The notes under the pieces are model-generated. The model was not told the origin of the DNA. It saw only the letters and a list, made by a program, of their open reading frames with translations, and did not search any database. DNA of 64,000 nucleotides from Silene conica (lineage: Eukaryota > Streptophyta > Magnoliopsida > Caryophyllales > Caryophyllaceae): contig CM055312.2 of NCBI GenBank assembly GCA_029255685.2, positions 56,454,202-56,518,201 of the forward strand. Direction: 5' to 3'. Position 1 is the first letter of the stretch. Every line of letters starts with the position of its first letter. This document shows, piece after piece, positions 20,867 to 33,875 of the stretch. The position numbers were made by a program, and so were the translations under genes.

Positions 20867-22050
20867 TTATTTCAAGTTTCAGCTTTTAAATTTACTTTTG
20901 TTGTTTGAGACTTTTTAATTTGGTTTGCTCGTAGTTTTAGAACTTTTTCCGTTATGCTTGTGTAGTTTAGACTTTAGACTTGTTTCTGGCATCTCGCGCA
21001 TTTGTTGGGCGCATATTCATTGTTTTTTTCAGGTTCTACGAAGAAACGAAGACCGTCGTTCAGCAGTGAGGTCGACCGACTTGAAATATGGGTCGGTCGA
21101 CCTAGTCCCTGCATTCCTGGACGGTCGGTCGACCTTCCCATCCGTCACAGCCTGTTCATTTCTTCCTCGGGAATCATGCAACCATTTTGGGTACTTGAGT
21201 GGCACTGCTAGCCACCAAAACCTCCCAGCTTACGCTGGTTTGGGGAGGTTTTTCTCATACGTCTATTAACCCAGTGAGTTCTTTCCAGTTTTTCCTTAAT
21301 TTTGTTCTTTTTGCATCTTTCCTTTAATTTTCTGAAACCTTTGCTTAGGCTAATGCACAATGGGGACATTATGCGGGTTGGTTTGGGGAATGGTTTCGTG
21401 TCACATGCATTGCATTTTGTCACACGTTTATTGCATTTCCGTATTGCATCGTTCTTTTCTTTATCTTGCATATACAAAAAAAAAATCCAAAAAAATGAAA
21501 AAAATTCAAAAGATTCCAAAAAATTCCAAAAAATGCACGTTTATTTTAGCATATAGGTCGAGTCGGAACGAGAGTATTTCAAGGATGATTTTGCTATCCT
21601 ACATGTTTATGCCTTTACCTTGCCTTGTCAACTTGTTTTAGTATGAGAGTCTTTTGCATATCTACGAGTTTTTGTCAATTTGTATATCTTGAGACTTGAC
21701 TTATACCTTGGCAACCTACTATACATTCTGAGTTTTAGAGCCTTATTCCTGGTTTCATTCTTAAACCAGCTGTCTAGGATGTTAGTCGTACTCCCCTTGG
21801 AACATGTTACATCAATATGCATAAACATGAACTTGAATTGCTATATACTTGTTTTACTTTCTCATTTTGTGAGTCCTGGTACGTGCATTTGGGATCCCTT
21901 TTCTCATATTTACCCATAAGCTTCACATAGCCAAAGTTGCCTTTTTATTCCCCAAAACTACATCCCATACTTAGCCTACCCTTCCAAGCTAGTATTTGTG
22001 GTCTTTGGTTTATTTTGAGGCATCTTGGTTTGTATGCTATCTTAAGCAAA

Positions 22051-22081
<31 letters not shown>

Positions 22082-22834
22082 AAAGAAAAAGAACAGAAAA
22101 ATTCAAAAAAGGAAAGAAAGAAAAGAAAAACGAAAAAACGTACAGAAGTCAGTCGACCGACCTCCTTCATGGGTCGGCCGACCAACTGTCAATATCAGAT
22201 TCAAAATTCGTTCCAAAATCCCTTTTCTTTATTTGTTATCACTCCCGTACTTCATTCAAAAATATTTGGGAGTCCTTTCTTATACAATGTGAGAGTTGTG
22301 TCACAAAAGAGCACTTTCTTAATATCAAAAGTTGTGAAGATTGTTGTTGGGAACCGATTTTACTAGCTTGGCTACTAACCCCACAAAACCAAAAACATCT
22401 TAACCACTTTTTACCTTTTCACCTCACATATCCTTCATTGCCTCAATTGCATGTATCCGAGTCACTTAATGGGTTTGTTATACAAAGTTGTAGAATTCTT
22501 GTTCATGTTAGATTGCAGGCATGTTTTCATGGGTCGCAGTTAGGTGAGTGTCTCTACAAATATACTTCTTTCTATCTTTTACATATACTCACCATTTGCT
22601 TCATGAGTGTCTCGAGCGTACCGCGAGAGTCCATGGTATAAGTCTCTATAGTTTCCAGTTTGCAAGTTTGACGACACCATAACTCGTTTGCATGATTTAA
22701 ATACTTTCTCATTTTGTACTTGGCATTGGTTTAGGCTTACATGTAATTTTCGCTCTGAGATTGAAATCGTTCCAATAGTTAAGATCGAGTCTACTTCTTG
22801 CTTGAGGGCAAGCAAGGGTTTGGTTTGGGGAATT
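20867..22834 (+). mobile_element. G 3' non-coding region
   Basis: Two kilobases without a credible gene. Contains a perfect fold-back, AGGTCGACCGAC (21069) with GTCGGTCGACCT (21092), a single GGTCGGTCGACC at 21123, another pair at 22152/22172, an A-rich stretch (21476-21530) and a GAAA microsatellite (about 22045-22085). It ends with a purine tract AAGGGTTTGGTTTGGGGAA before the LTR. Athila elements often have an extra ORF here; none is intact. Confidence 0.6.
22045..22085 (+). repeat. GAAA microsatellite
   Basis: A-rich tract with about five GAAA units followed by irregular A/G sequence to 22140. Confidence 0.75.
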
Positions 22835-24398
22835 TGATGCGTGTCTATTTTATGATGTTTTTCATCTATTTTTACACGCATTTGGTCGCTCATTTACTAT
22901 GTTTTAGCCCTTATTTCCCAACAATCGTGTACTTTCGTATTTTTATGCACTTTTGCAGATTTATGCGGAAAAGGGACGATTTTGCACCAAATTTATGCCC
23001 TCGGGATTTTTTTGCATAATTAAGGAACGAAGGAAAGTCAACTGGAGTCGTTATTTAAGTACCAAAAGTCAAACCGAGAAGAACCGGAGAATTTCTACGG
23101 GGAAACGAGTCGATCGACCTGCAAAATGGGTCGGCCGACCTGGCCTGAAGTTTAAGAAGTCCAAAATCTTAAAGAACGCCCAGATTATTCTTGAAGCCGT
23201 AAAAGAGGTCGACCGACCCACCAAACTGGTCGACCGACCTCAGCAAAGCCCAGAAGCGGTTTTCGGAAATAGATTAGAAGTATGGAGTCTTTAGGAAACT
23301 CCTATTTTCGGCCCTATATAAACTAATCTCTTGTTTAGGGTTTGAGGATCTAGTTTTTCATCGATTAGCACCCACCATAATAATCAAGTTCGTAATTTAG
23401 TTTTACTCAATCTTTTAGTTCAATTGTAATCTTTCAATAATTCTCAAGCTTTCAATAAAGTTTGTTCCTTTTCTGCCTTAATTCCAATTTCTGGTAATTA
23501 CTCTCCAAATTTAGTTTCATTACTGTTCTTATTATTGCATTCGTTTAAGATAGAATTCCCAAGCTTTATTGAATCTTGCATGCTTAGATTATTATTTACT
23601 ATGTTTTCCATGTTTATTCCCGTTTTCATCATTGTTTTAGTAATCATGCGTAGCTAAATTTCATATGTTAGGATGTAGGGGATGAATATGCGTAGGTAAC
23701 GTAATTCCGAGACCGACTTGTAACAGAGCCGTGGTCGGCCGACTCAAATAATGGGTCGGTCGACCAAGGCGGTGGTCGGCCGACTGGAATAGCTGGTCGG
23801 TCGACCCACTCGCGCATGAATCCTGTTTCGTCTTTCTTTGTTGACTAAAATACCCTACAATGAGACCGAAAGGAGACTTGTAGGATGTTAGTAATGACCT
23901 ACCCAAGATTGAGAGATACGGGAAGGGCATTGGTTTACACCTTAAGACGGCTAGGTTACTAAAGACTGAAAGGTATGTGACCTAGGATTTAGGAATCGCC
24001 CTTATTGTTGACACCCAATAATTGGGAGACCTAGGAACTAATAGCATAGGCCGAAAGGAGCTATTAGGTACCATAGACCGAAAGGATATGTTACACCCCT
24101 TACAAGACTGCAATACATGTTGACCTTAGGATTTATATTACCTTAGCTATTCAATACCCGAACATCCTAGCATCCCTTTTATTATATTTTATTCCCATCT
24201 TTTATTATTTGTTTGTTTTAAATCTTTGCCTTAGACTTAGTGAACAACACAATCAATCCCCAAATTTGTTACCTTTAACATTAACATCAAACAATAAACA
24301 CTCGCCACCTCTTTGTGGTTCGACCCTGACTTTCACTATCTATAGTTTAAGTTTAGGAATTATAAATTTATCTTTGGTACCCTCAACGACGGGCATCA
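22835..24398 (+). repeat. G 3' LTR
   Basis: 1564 bp, same ends as the 5' LTR, flanked by gatgg at 24399-24403. The four GGTCGACC-type pairs are present (the first decayed to GAGTCGATCGACC) and the CCGAAAGG stem-loops keep both arms (CCTACAA/TTGTAGG and CTAATAGC/GCTATTAG unchanged). TATATAAA at 23315. Confidence 0.9.
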
Positions 24399-26205
24399 GA
24401 TGGAGTTCTTGATAGTTGATGGTCTTGAGAGTCAATAATTTGAGGAATGTAGTTAGTGATGGTAAAAGGGGCAATTATGTAGATATTCGTTGGTGTTGAG
24501 GTATTATGGAGATATGATAAAAGGATGTTTCGAGACGTTGTGACCTTGAGTGATGATTGTACGAGAATTGTAAAACGTTGGTCATCGTGCTTTATTTATC
24601 TTGTCTTGATGTGTCGTCTTGGTGTTTATAAATTTGTTTTGGAGTCGGCTATTCTTGTCATCCTTGCACGTATTGACCATACCTCTTCTATTTGAGCCTT
24701 TAGACCAAAATTTTCTTATTTATCTTTGTCCTCTGTCTATTTTATCTACTGTTACTCTCTATTTGATATTTATTTCAACTCAAGTTCCTTCTTCTTTGAA
24801 CTTTTGTAATTATCCTCTTTACATTGATTTATCTTTGAGCTTATACTTTCTAAAACTATGTTTTTGTTGCTTTGTGGCATTGCACAAATATATTTTATTT
24901 TGGTTTACAAGTTATTTACTCTTTAATGGTAACTTGAAATTGTTTGAAATATCTTTAGAGCTACTTGTGATCATCTCATAGTGGGAGCTTGAATCCTTTT
25001 GGAAGTAATGTTAGATCTTTGAGTTTGATGTTTGGTTATTGGAGTTTGAGAGCATAGTAACATTTGTGAATGAGAGTATGAATTTGGATGATTTATAAGG
25101 TTTTGGAGAAGGAGTATTAAAGGTCTTATATGAGGTTTGAAAGTTTGAGGATGTTATTACTTTGAAGGACATAGCTTTATACAGTCTTTTGTGGATTCTT
25201 AATGGTACGATGATACTCATGGATAGTAAACCATGACTATGAATTGAGGTTATAAGCTTAGTTTTATATGAGTATGGGTGATAAGATTTGTATAGTGATG
25301 TTGCTACGCTTTGATGGAAATGCGTTGTTGATAATAAGTTTTCAAAGTGAATGATTTAGATCTTGCGAGTGTGACCGATGATGAGGTGGTGAGATTGAGG
25401 TTTGAGATTGATGACTTTGGATACTAGACATATATCGAGGATTATCGAGAGTTTATATTATGCCTTTTTGAGGTTAAGAGTTGTATATGAAAGTAAGCAC
25501 TACCAACTTTGAGGAAATTATGGTAGCAATAATGTTAATGGCACTCGTGAATAGAAGGGTTGCTTATTTGGAAGAGTTTCATGGCTTTGAGATTATTTGT
25601 TTGAGGTTTTGGTCAATGCCAGATTTATGTGGTGAATGGTAAACTATAATTGAAGTGTTGGTTGAAAGTTATTTAGACTTGGAGAAATAGTAATAAGTTT
25701 TTGAGAGGTTATATATGTTGTTTAATGATGGTGGAGTAATGTTTGGTATACGAGGACTAGAAGTTAGATAGTTCATGAGATGAAAGAGTACACATTGATG
25801 AGTGTACTACTTAATGGTTTTGAGTGAGCTTGGTGATTTAGTATGTGAGATGTAATGGTGTTTATGAGTGTTAACCACATGCGTAAAGCTTAAAGGTGAT
25901 GCATGTGTGAAAACATTGTGGTTTTACGATAACTAGATCGTATTGAGATAAATGATTATTTTGGGTTGCGATATATAGTATGAGTTTATTATGTCTTTTG
26001 AGATTGTAGAGTGTGTGAAAATGATAATAACATAGAGGATGTGAGATATCTCTTTATGGTTTGAGTGTTAATAAAGATCAGAGTGCGCAGCGGTTAGGAT
26101 TCCGAGATGATTTTCGTTGATGATCACTTGTAATTCTTACCTTGTTTTGATCTTATGTTTGAAATTCAAGTTTCGAGGACGAAACTTCTCTTTAGGGGGT
26201 TAGAT
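24399..26205 (+). mobile_element. F internal region copy 1, right part
   Basis: Resumes after G and aligns with 30352-32177. Non-coding. It lacks a 23-bp insert (around ATGAAAGTGAGGAAACCTT) that copy 2 has near 31784. Ends with TTCGAGGACGAA (26172-26183) and the purine tract TTTAGGGGGTTAGA before LTR 2. Confidence 0.75.
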
Positions 26206-27164
26206 TGTAACACCCCGTATTTTATAATAATATTTTATTATAAAAGTATTTTATTTAATTAATTATTTTGAAGTTTAGTAATATATTTTGGAAATATATA
26301 TTTATAGCTTTCGTTTCCTATTTTTTATTATTTCCGTTTTAATCTACTTTTGGATGGGTTAAAATGTCCGTGCACAATTTTATTATTTTAATTTGATATT
26401 TACTTTTCTATTTCAAGTTCTCTTTACGTTTTAATATGGCTCAATCCAATTTGTAATCAGACAATCCTTTGTATGAGCTAATGGACCAAAATCCCATTAG
26501 TTAATCTCCTTATAAATAGAATTTAACCTAGCAAGCAACTAGGTTAATTGTTTTGTTAGGTGCGTGAGTTTGCCGCACGCCTCGTCTTCAATTTCTCTCT
26601 TTTGTTCTCTTTTCTCCTTTTAACTTCATTGTTGAATATCTTTCATTCTTCCAAACTCATACATAAATTATATTTTCACAATCCTTGCTCTTACTTCTAC
26701 AATATAATCTATTCAAAATATTTTATTGGGAATTATTTGTATGGACCTTTAGACCTACGTTTTGGGTCTCTTGTTTTGTGAGTAAAGAAGGAGATCTCTT
26801 TCCCTTTTGGCGTTTTTGAAAGAGTGATTGTTTGGTACAATTTCTATCACAAGGATTTGGACTTCCGCTTTCTTTAAAGTTGATTTTTGGGGTTATTGAC
26901 ACGTGTCGGAGACAAGACTTTGTTGGTCGTATTCTTTATGAAGGTTTTCAATAATTGCCAAAGAGGTAACTAGGTTTTTCTCTTTTAATTGTGTTTATGC
27001 CAATTGATGTAATTAATATGATTTAATGATTGTTTGGACGATTAGTACATGTTTGATTATTTATTGTCATGAATTAGTTGTGTTTAATATATTTATGTAT
27101 GTCTTATTATCGTAATTGTGGACTATAATATGTTAATAAGTCGTTATCGGTGTCGTGTGCGCAA

Positions 27165-27522
27165 CTAGGGTTCGCGAGAAACCCTAGATGGCAAACTAGG
27201 GTTTGCTCAAGGTTATAGTTGAAGTATGTGTAACCTTGAAAATATGATTCAAGGTTATAGCTGAAACTAGTACAACCTTGAGTACGACTCAAAGTTATAG
27301 CTGAAGTTAATATAACTTTGAACTGCGAGTTAAAGTTATAACTGAGACTAACGTAAACCTGAGGTATGACTCAAGGTTATGGTTGGTGCTAGTATAACTT
27401 TAGGTCCTTGTCAAGGTTTGGCTAAGGTTACTATAACCTCAAGCCATATGTGGAAGTTATAGTCGAGGTTGGTATAACCTCGCATCCATTACTTATGTTA
27501 TAGTTAAAGTTACTATAACCTT
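27165..27522 (+). repeat. F LTR 2 stem-loop array I
   Basis: Same units as array I of copy 1, including CAAAGTTATA/TATAACTTTG and CGAGGTT/AACCTCG. Confidence 0.7.
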
Positions 27523-27797
27523 GGTTGTTTACACTTGTTTCACATGTTGAGTTGTGTTCAGTGACTGTATAATATTGTGTTGCATATGTCGTTGGATACT
27601 TCTATGCATTTGACATTAAGACAGTCTGTTATGATGTTCTACTGAGTTGAGTCGTGATGTTATTCACGCATGTTAGTACAGTCAGTTATACTGTGCAATT
27701 TTGTCTGCTGGTTTGAATAGATGACGATAGTATCGTTTGTATACTATCGGAATGAACAGAGCAACCCTTCGGGGTCTGGTGTATGGTCTATGTTCGA

Positions 27798-28042
27798 GGG
27801 GGTAACAGAGGCAGTGCGTTATACGCTCTGTTCCCCGAGTGTCGTTCGGTGTACAGTTATTGCACCGAGAGTCTGGCCAGGTCTTAGACATATAGGCAGT
27901 GGTTATACGCTATACATAGTACTTTGGAGGCAGTGCGTTATACGCTCCACACCGATGGAGGCAGTGCGTTATACGCTCCATCAGCTAGAGGCAGTGCGTT
28001 ATACGCTCTAGCAGTTAGAGGCAGTGCGTTATACGCTCTAAC
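27798..28042 (+). repeat. F LTR 2 stem-loop array II
   Basis: Six core copies (one shortened) with the same arm pairs as in copy 1, ending GTTAGAG...CTCTAAC at 28042. Confidence 0.85.
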
Positions 28043-28739
28043 GGCGTTCGCTCTATTCGCTATGCTTTGATGATAGCTTTGTGCCTTCTGTTGCTGTGGA
28101 TCGTGTATCACCATATTTGCTATGCTCTAATGCTAGCTTTGTGTCTTCTGTTATTGTGGATCGTGTGTCACTTCCGGTTTAGTAAGTGTTGTGGTCTAGT
28201 GGTCGTATGTGGTTTAGGTTCGTATGGTTTCATTCACCTAGTGCAAGAATATCATGGTATGATAAGTTTGCATGCATGTCATAACGTTTTATATCCTCAC
28301 ATGATCGTTGTAGCATGTCTTCAAAAGATGGTAAGTTTGATTGGACTTTCATGAGTGTAGATGATCTCGCATGTTTACTGGTTTTACATTTCATTTCTTA
28401 ATGATTGTTGGTTACATTCAATTGTTGTAAACATGACTGGGAGAGCATCTAGTTACTCCCGACTGATTGTCGACCCCCTTCTCAGGTTGTTCAGGTGGTC
28501 GCTGTTTGGTTGATGCTTGCTTGGGGAATGTGCGAAGCGAGCTTAATAAATTGTTTAGGACCTTTGCTTTAAGTTTTTAAGAACCTTTGAATAATGTATT
28601 AGTTTGGTTTTCTATTTGAGTATCGATTCGGATTTGGGTAAGGTGTTTCCGCCACCTTAACCCAGTTATCGTTAAGTTACACTCTGATATTCATTTATAT
28701 TATGTTTTTCCTTTATTTTATAATTCGGGTTGTTACAGT

Positions 28740-28751
28740 TGGTATCAGAGC
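28740..28751 (+). promoter_or_regulatory. primer binding site (tRNA-Met), F internal copy 2
   Basis: TGGTATCAGAGC two bases after LTR 2. Confidence 0.85.
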
Positions 28752-31700
28752 GAACACGCTCCCAACTCTCGCGTAGTTTATGACTAAAATAAATCGACTT
28801 AGTAAATGAGTGAGAGTAAATGGGGTAGAAACAATTAAGGACTTGTTGGCTTACATCTTAATGTTTCATATCGTTGTTAATTATAGTACATGTATTGTTC
28901 ATCTACTTATTTGTTTATGCGTTAATGTCTCGCATAGTTGTTAATTGTTTTACGTGTTTGCTCATGTATTTGTTTATTGTCTTTTTATGTTTAATATTGT
29001 TACTCAATGTATTGAACGTATACTTCATTTACTTGTTTTATTATGCGTTAATGTTTCGTATATTTATCAATTGTGTTATTTGTGTTGTTCATGAAATTGT
29101 GTATTTATACATTGATGTTTTGCATCGTTATTAATTGTATTACATGTTTGTTCATGCATTTGTTTGTTTATGTCTTAATAATGTTGATCGTTATTAATTG
29201 TATGAAATCTAAAGTTTATGTATTGTGTTCTTTATGACTTGATATTATGTTTTGTCATTAATTATACAAAAATGTGTTGTTCATGTATAACTTTTTCAAG
29301 CATGCTTTGTTGATTTTAAAGACGGTCAACTTTGAAAATGTCCTTAGCATGTTACGTCTTGTACGTTGTTTTTGGTTTTATCTCGGTCAAAACTTTTTCC
29401 TTGATAACCCAAGCTTTACTCTTATTATCGTACTTTCATCCTTTTAGATCACTCAGTGGTGTTATCCGTGCTTGAGGTGATTTTGAGGTTGATTCCCTTA
29501 TGGTTTTTGAGGCATCAAGATAGGATTGTTTGGAAGATTGGGATGTTCAGGTATGAAAGAGAAGTGCATTTATGAGTTTAGTAACGAGGGAGTTAATTTG
29601 AGATTTGAGGTTGTTAAGAAGAAGTTTACTTTGGTATTTGAGGTTGTTAAGAAGGAGTTAACTTTGGGATTCGAGGTTGTTGAGATGAAGTTTATTTTGG
29701 GAATAGTTGTTGTTATGATGAAATCTCATTTGGGATAAGTGAATGTTAAGTTCTTTGTGTGCTTGAGGAATTCCTTATTGAAGATAGAGAGTGAGTGAAT
29801 GATATGTGGCATAAGACGTTTAATTGTGGTTTCATAATTTCATAAGAAGTAATAGACATAATGAGTGGATTTATCTTATGAGATAATTTGGGAATCTCGT
29901 GGCTTATGCTTTTAATGGTTTGAATTTTTGGATTTTTATCTTGTGTTTAGGGAAAAGTTATGCGAGTTATTTAGGGATCGAGGATAGAATGTTGGAATGA
30001 ATTGAATGTTATTGTGGAGTTGAGATTGAGTACGTTGGGGAATTCTGGAGATTGTGCTCGACTTTAATTCGAATATGAAATTTGAGGATTGAGAATCGTT
30101 AATGATTTCTAGTGAGTTATGAAATGTTTTATGGTTTATCCGTTGAGGAGATATTTACTGATTGTACATTTTAAAGGATTGAGTGAAAAAGATGAACTAT
30201 TATTTATGGACTTGTGAGATGTTGATGTTAAAGTGTTTTAGCGTTGACTTAGTGAACGATCATGTTGACAATGATTATAATGGATCGAGGTGTTCGTCTT
30301 TTAGGGCTATAGAGATTGCTATGGATCAGATTAATTCATTAATTTGATTGGATGGAGTTCTTGATAGTTGATGGTCTTGAGAGTCAATAATTTGAGGAAT
30401 GTAGTTAGTGATGGTAAAAGGGGCAATTATGTAGATATTCGTTGGTGTTGAGGTATTATGGAGATATGATAAAAGGATGTTTCGAGACGTTGTGACCTTG
30501 AGTGATGATTGTACGAGAATTGTAAAACGTTGGTCATCGTGCTTTATTTATCTTGTCTTGATGTGTCGTCTTGGTGGTTATAAATTTGTTTTGGAGTCGG
30601 CTATTCTGGTCATCCTTGCACGTGTTGACCATACCTCTTCTATTTGAGCCTTTAGACCAAAATTTTCTTATTTATCTTTGTCCTCTGTCTATTTTATCTA
30701 TTGTTACTCTCTATTTGATATTTATTTCAACTCAAGTTCCTTCTTCTTTGAACTTTTGTAATTATCCTCTTTACATTGATTTATCTTTGAGCTTATACTT
30801 TCTAAAACTATGTTTTTGTTGCTTTGTGGCATTGCACAAATATATTTTATTTTGGTTTACAAGTTATTTACTCTTTAATGGTAACTCGAAATTGTTTGAA
30901 ATATCTTTAGAGCTACTTGTGATCATCTGATAGTGGGAGCTTGAATCCTTTTGGAAGTAATGTTAGATCTTTGAGTTTGATGTTTGGTTATTGGAGTTTG
31001 AGAGCATAGTAACATTTGTGAATGAGAGTATGAATTTGGATGATTTATAAGGTTTTGGAGAAGGAGTATTAAAGGTCTTATATGAGGTTTGAAAGTTTGA
31101 GGATGTTATTACTTTGAAGGACATAGCTTTATACAGTCTTTTGTGGATTCTTAATGGTACGATGATACTCATGGATAGTAAACCATGACTATGAATTGAG
31201 GTTATAAGCTTAGTTTTATATGAGTATGGGTGATAAGATTTGTATAGTGATGTTGCTACGCTTTGATGGAAATGCGTTGTTGATAATAAGTTTTCAAAGT
31301 GAATGATTTAGATCTTGCGAGTGTGACCGATGATGAGGTGGTGAGATTGAGGTTTGAGATTGATGACTTTGGATACTAGACATATATCGAGGATTATCGA
31401 GAGTTTATATTATGCCTTTTTGAGGTTAAGAGTTGTATATGAAAGTAAGCACTACCAACTTTGAGGAAATTATGGTAGCAATAATGTTAATGGCACTCGT
31501 TAATAGAAGAGTTGCTTATTTGGAAGAGTTTCATGGCTTTGAGATTATTTGTTTGAGGTTTTGGTCAATGCCAGATTTATGTGGTGAATGGTAAACTATA
31601 ATTGAAGTGTTGGTTGAAAGTTATTTAGACTTGGAGAAATAGTAATAAATTTTTGAGAGGTTATATAAGTTGTTTAATGATGGTGGAGTAATGTTTGGTA

Positions 31701-32177
31701 TACGAGGACTAGAAGTTAGATAGTTCATGAGATGAAAGAGTACACATTGATGAGTGTACTACTTAATGGTTTTGAGTGAGCTTGATGAAAGTGAGGAAAC
31801 CTTGATGATTTAGTATGTGAGATGTAATGGTGTTTATGAGTGTTAACCACATGCGTAAAGCTTAAAGGTGATGCATGTGTGAAAACATTGTGGTTTTACG
31901 ATAACTAGATCGTATTGAGATAAATGATTATTTTGGGTTGCGATATATAGTATGAGTTTATTATGTCTTTTGAGATTGTAGAGTGTGTGAAAATGATAAT
32001 AACATAGAGGATGTGAGATATCTCTTTATGGTTTGAGTGTTAATAAAGATCAGAGTGCGCAGCGGTTAGGATTCCGAGATGATTTTCGTTGATGATCACT
32101 TGTAATTCTTACCTTGTTTTGATCTTATGTTTGAAATTCAAGTTTCGAGGACGAAACTTCTCTTTAGGGGGTTAGAT
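28752..32177 (+). mobile_element. F internal region copy 2, uninterrupted
   Basis: About 3.4 kb, the complete internal region of F. It shows what copy 1 looked like before G inserted (GGATGGAGTTCTTGATAG joins the two G-flanking halves around 30350). No Gag, protease, reverse transcriptase or integrase motif in any frame. The 33-bp minisatellite is at 29602-29703, TTCGAGGACGAA at 32144-32155, and the purine tract ends at the LTR. Confidence 0.75.
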
Positions 32178-32985
32178 TGTAACACCCCGTATTTTATAAT
32201 AATATTTTATTATAAAAGTATTTTATTAAATTAATTATTTTGAAGTTTAGTAATATATTTTGGAAATATATATTTATAGCTTCCGTTTCCTATTTTGTAA
32301 AACCCCTCGCGAAAGCGGAAATAAAAAACATATAAAGTACTAAAAATGCAGCAGAATTAAAACTTTTTAACAATCTAACATGCGAGGTGAATTAAAACTG
32401 AAACTGAAAGTAAAATATAAATACAACCAGCCTGGGATGGCACATCCCTACAGGCACTCAAAACTGAAATATAATCTAAAGTCTAGCTAACGTAGAAGTG
32501 TAAGTCAATCGATGAAGGATCATCGCTCGCTAGCTCCATACAACCCTCTGCCAACTACCTGTCATGTACCTACATACATGTAAACATGTACACCACAATC
32601 AGTGGGGAGTGACTAGAGTTCTCCTAGCCACCTTTTGTAACGACACGTAACACAGAAATACAAACAGAATACTCCAACATATATAAACATGTGAAGTATA
32701 GATATCTCATCAACTGAATCTCATACTATAATACAATCACTAATGCACGGCTCTCAACCAAATTCGGAAACTATTTGGAAGGAGAGCCGTTTTCCCTACC
32801 GGTTACCCGGTCGGGGGTCTTTCAATCCAAACCATTTACGAAACTGACTCAGAGTCATCCAATGCCTTGGATGAACAATAGCAAAGTCAAACATCAAACT
32901 CATCGATATCATCATCTATGACATCAATATTAACATCTGTATCTGACACAGTACCAACTCAAGGCAAGCAGATATAAAACAACAA

Positions 32986-33581
32986 GTACAAAGGTTCAGA
33001 GGCGACATCTTAACGCATAACCTAGGTACTAAATCATTCAGCAAGTATACAGGTTCAGAGGCGACATCTTAACGCATAACCTATATACCAAATTCACAGT
33101 ATCAAGCAAGGACTCAGAGGCGAAGACTCAACGCATGGACCGGCTTTCACAGAATACTAGACTCAGAGGCGAAAACTCAACGCATGGACCAGCATTCAAT
33201 TCACAATCACAAGTAAGGAACTCAGAGGCGAAAACTCAACGCATGTTCCCCTACTACATCACAAGATACTAGACTCAGAGGCGAAAACTCAACGCATGTT
33301 CTAGCACCAAAAACCTGCACTCCGGGTAAGGTATGACAACCTGACTGCCACGTCGTGCAGTTGCTCTACTCGTCAGACTCAGAGGCCAGCTTAAGGCATG
33401 TCCTGACGCGATCACTCAAATATGTCTGGACTCAGAGGCGAAAACTCAACGCATGTCCCAGACACGACAAACAAACACATATAGGGCTCAGAGGCCAGCT
33501 TAAGGCATATCCCCATATATGACAAACAACTCACGTATTAAGTTCAGAGGCCAGCTTAAGGCATAACCTGAACTTAATACG
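32986..33581 (-). repeat. E 3' LTR stem-loop array (CAGAGGC...GCAT core)
   Basis: About ten units. The core runs CAGAGGCG....CTCAACGCAT or, in three copies, CAGAGGCCAGCTTAAGGCAT. Arms vary but pair: GTATACAGGTT/AACCTATATAC (33045, 33078; 10 of 11), GGAAC/GTTCC (33217, 33245), CGTCAG/CTGACG (33371, 33403), TGTCTGGAC/GTCCCAGACA (33423, 33455; one bulge), and a perfect 14-bp pair CGTATTAAGTTCAG/CTGAACTTAATACG (33534, 33568). Confidence 0.85.
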
Positions 33582-33875
33582 CATCAATACAATATCATCC
33601 AAGTCTATGAACTAGCCTATAGTTCTACTTTCTTAACTCCTAATCAACACTTAATTGACCCCGGGAACTAAGTTGAGGGAGAGCCGGTTTCCCTTTCGGT
33701 TACCCGACCGGGGGGTCTCTATCCTCACTCCATTCCCGAACCCAATATAGTGTCGCCCATCCTCCGGGGATCTCAATTACATATCAAAGATACAAGGAAC
33801 GAGTTTCAATCAAAACCGATTAACCGTTTAAAAGTTATCAACGAATTAGAAATCAAAAACCAGTTACAGGGGTCC

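Larger units (their letters stand above)
16310..24398 (+). mobile_element. Element G: Athila-like Gypsy retrotransposon, gag-protease only
   Basis: LTRs 16310-17875 and 22835-24398, primer site for tRNA-Asp, gag, an aspartic protease with DLG, a 2-kb non-coding 3' region and a polypurine tract. Perfect 5-bp target duplication gatgg (16305-16309, 24399-24403) inside F internal copy 1. No reverse transcriptase, RNase H or integrase is present in the 4.96-kb interior, so it depends on a partner. The tRNA-Asp primer and DLGAS protease are typical of the Athila lineage. Confidence 0.85.
26206..28737 (+). repeat. F LTR copy 2 (shared, central)
   Basis: 2532 bp, same borders as copy 1. It serves both as 3' LTR of the first unit and 5' LTR of the second. 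TATAAATA at 26511. Confidence 0.9.

Noticed and set aside
21476-21530. A-rich tract as a LINE tail
   Set aside because: Sits inside G with no non-LTR sequence upstream; it is a low-complexity part of the 3' non-coding region.
32986-33581. CRISPR-like pattern (repeated ~20-bp core with varying sequence between)
   Set aside because: The varying parts flanking each core are complementary to each other, the DNA is a plant LTR, the cores drift, and no cas genes exist. It is a stem-loop array, not CRISPR.
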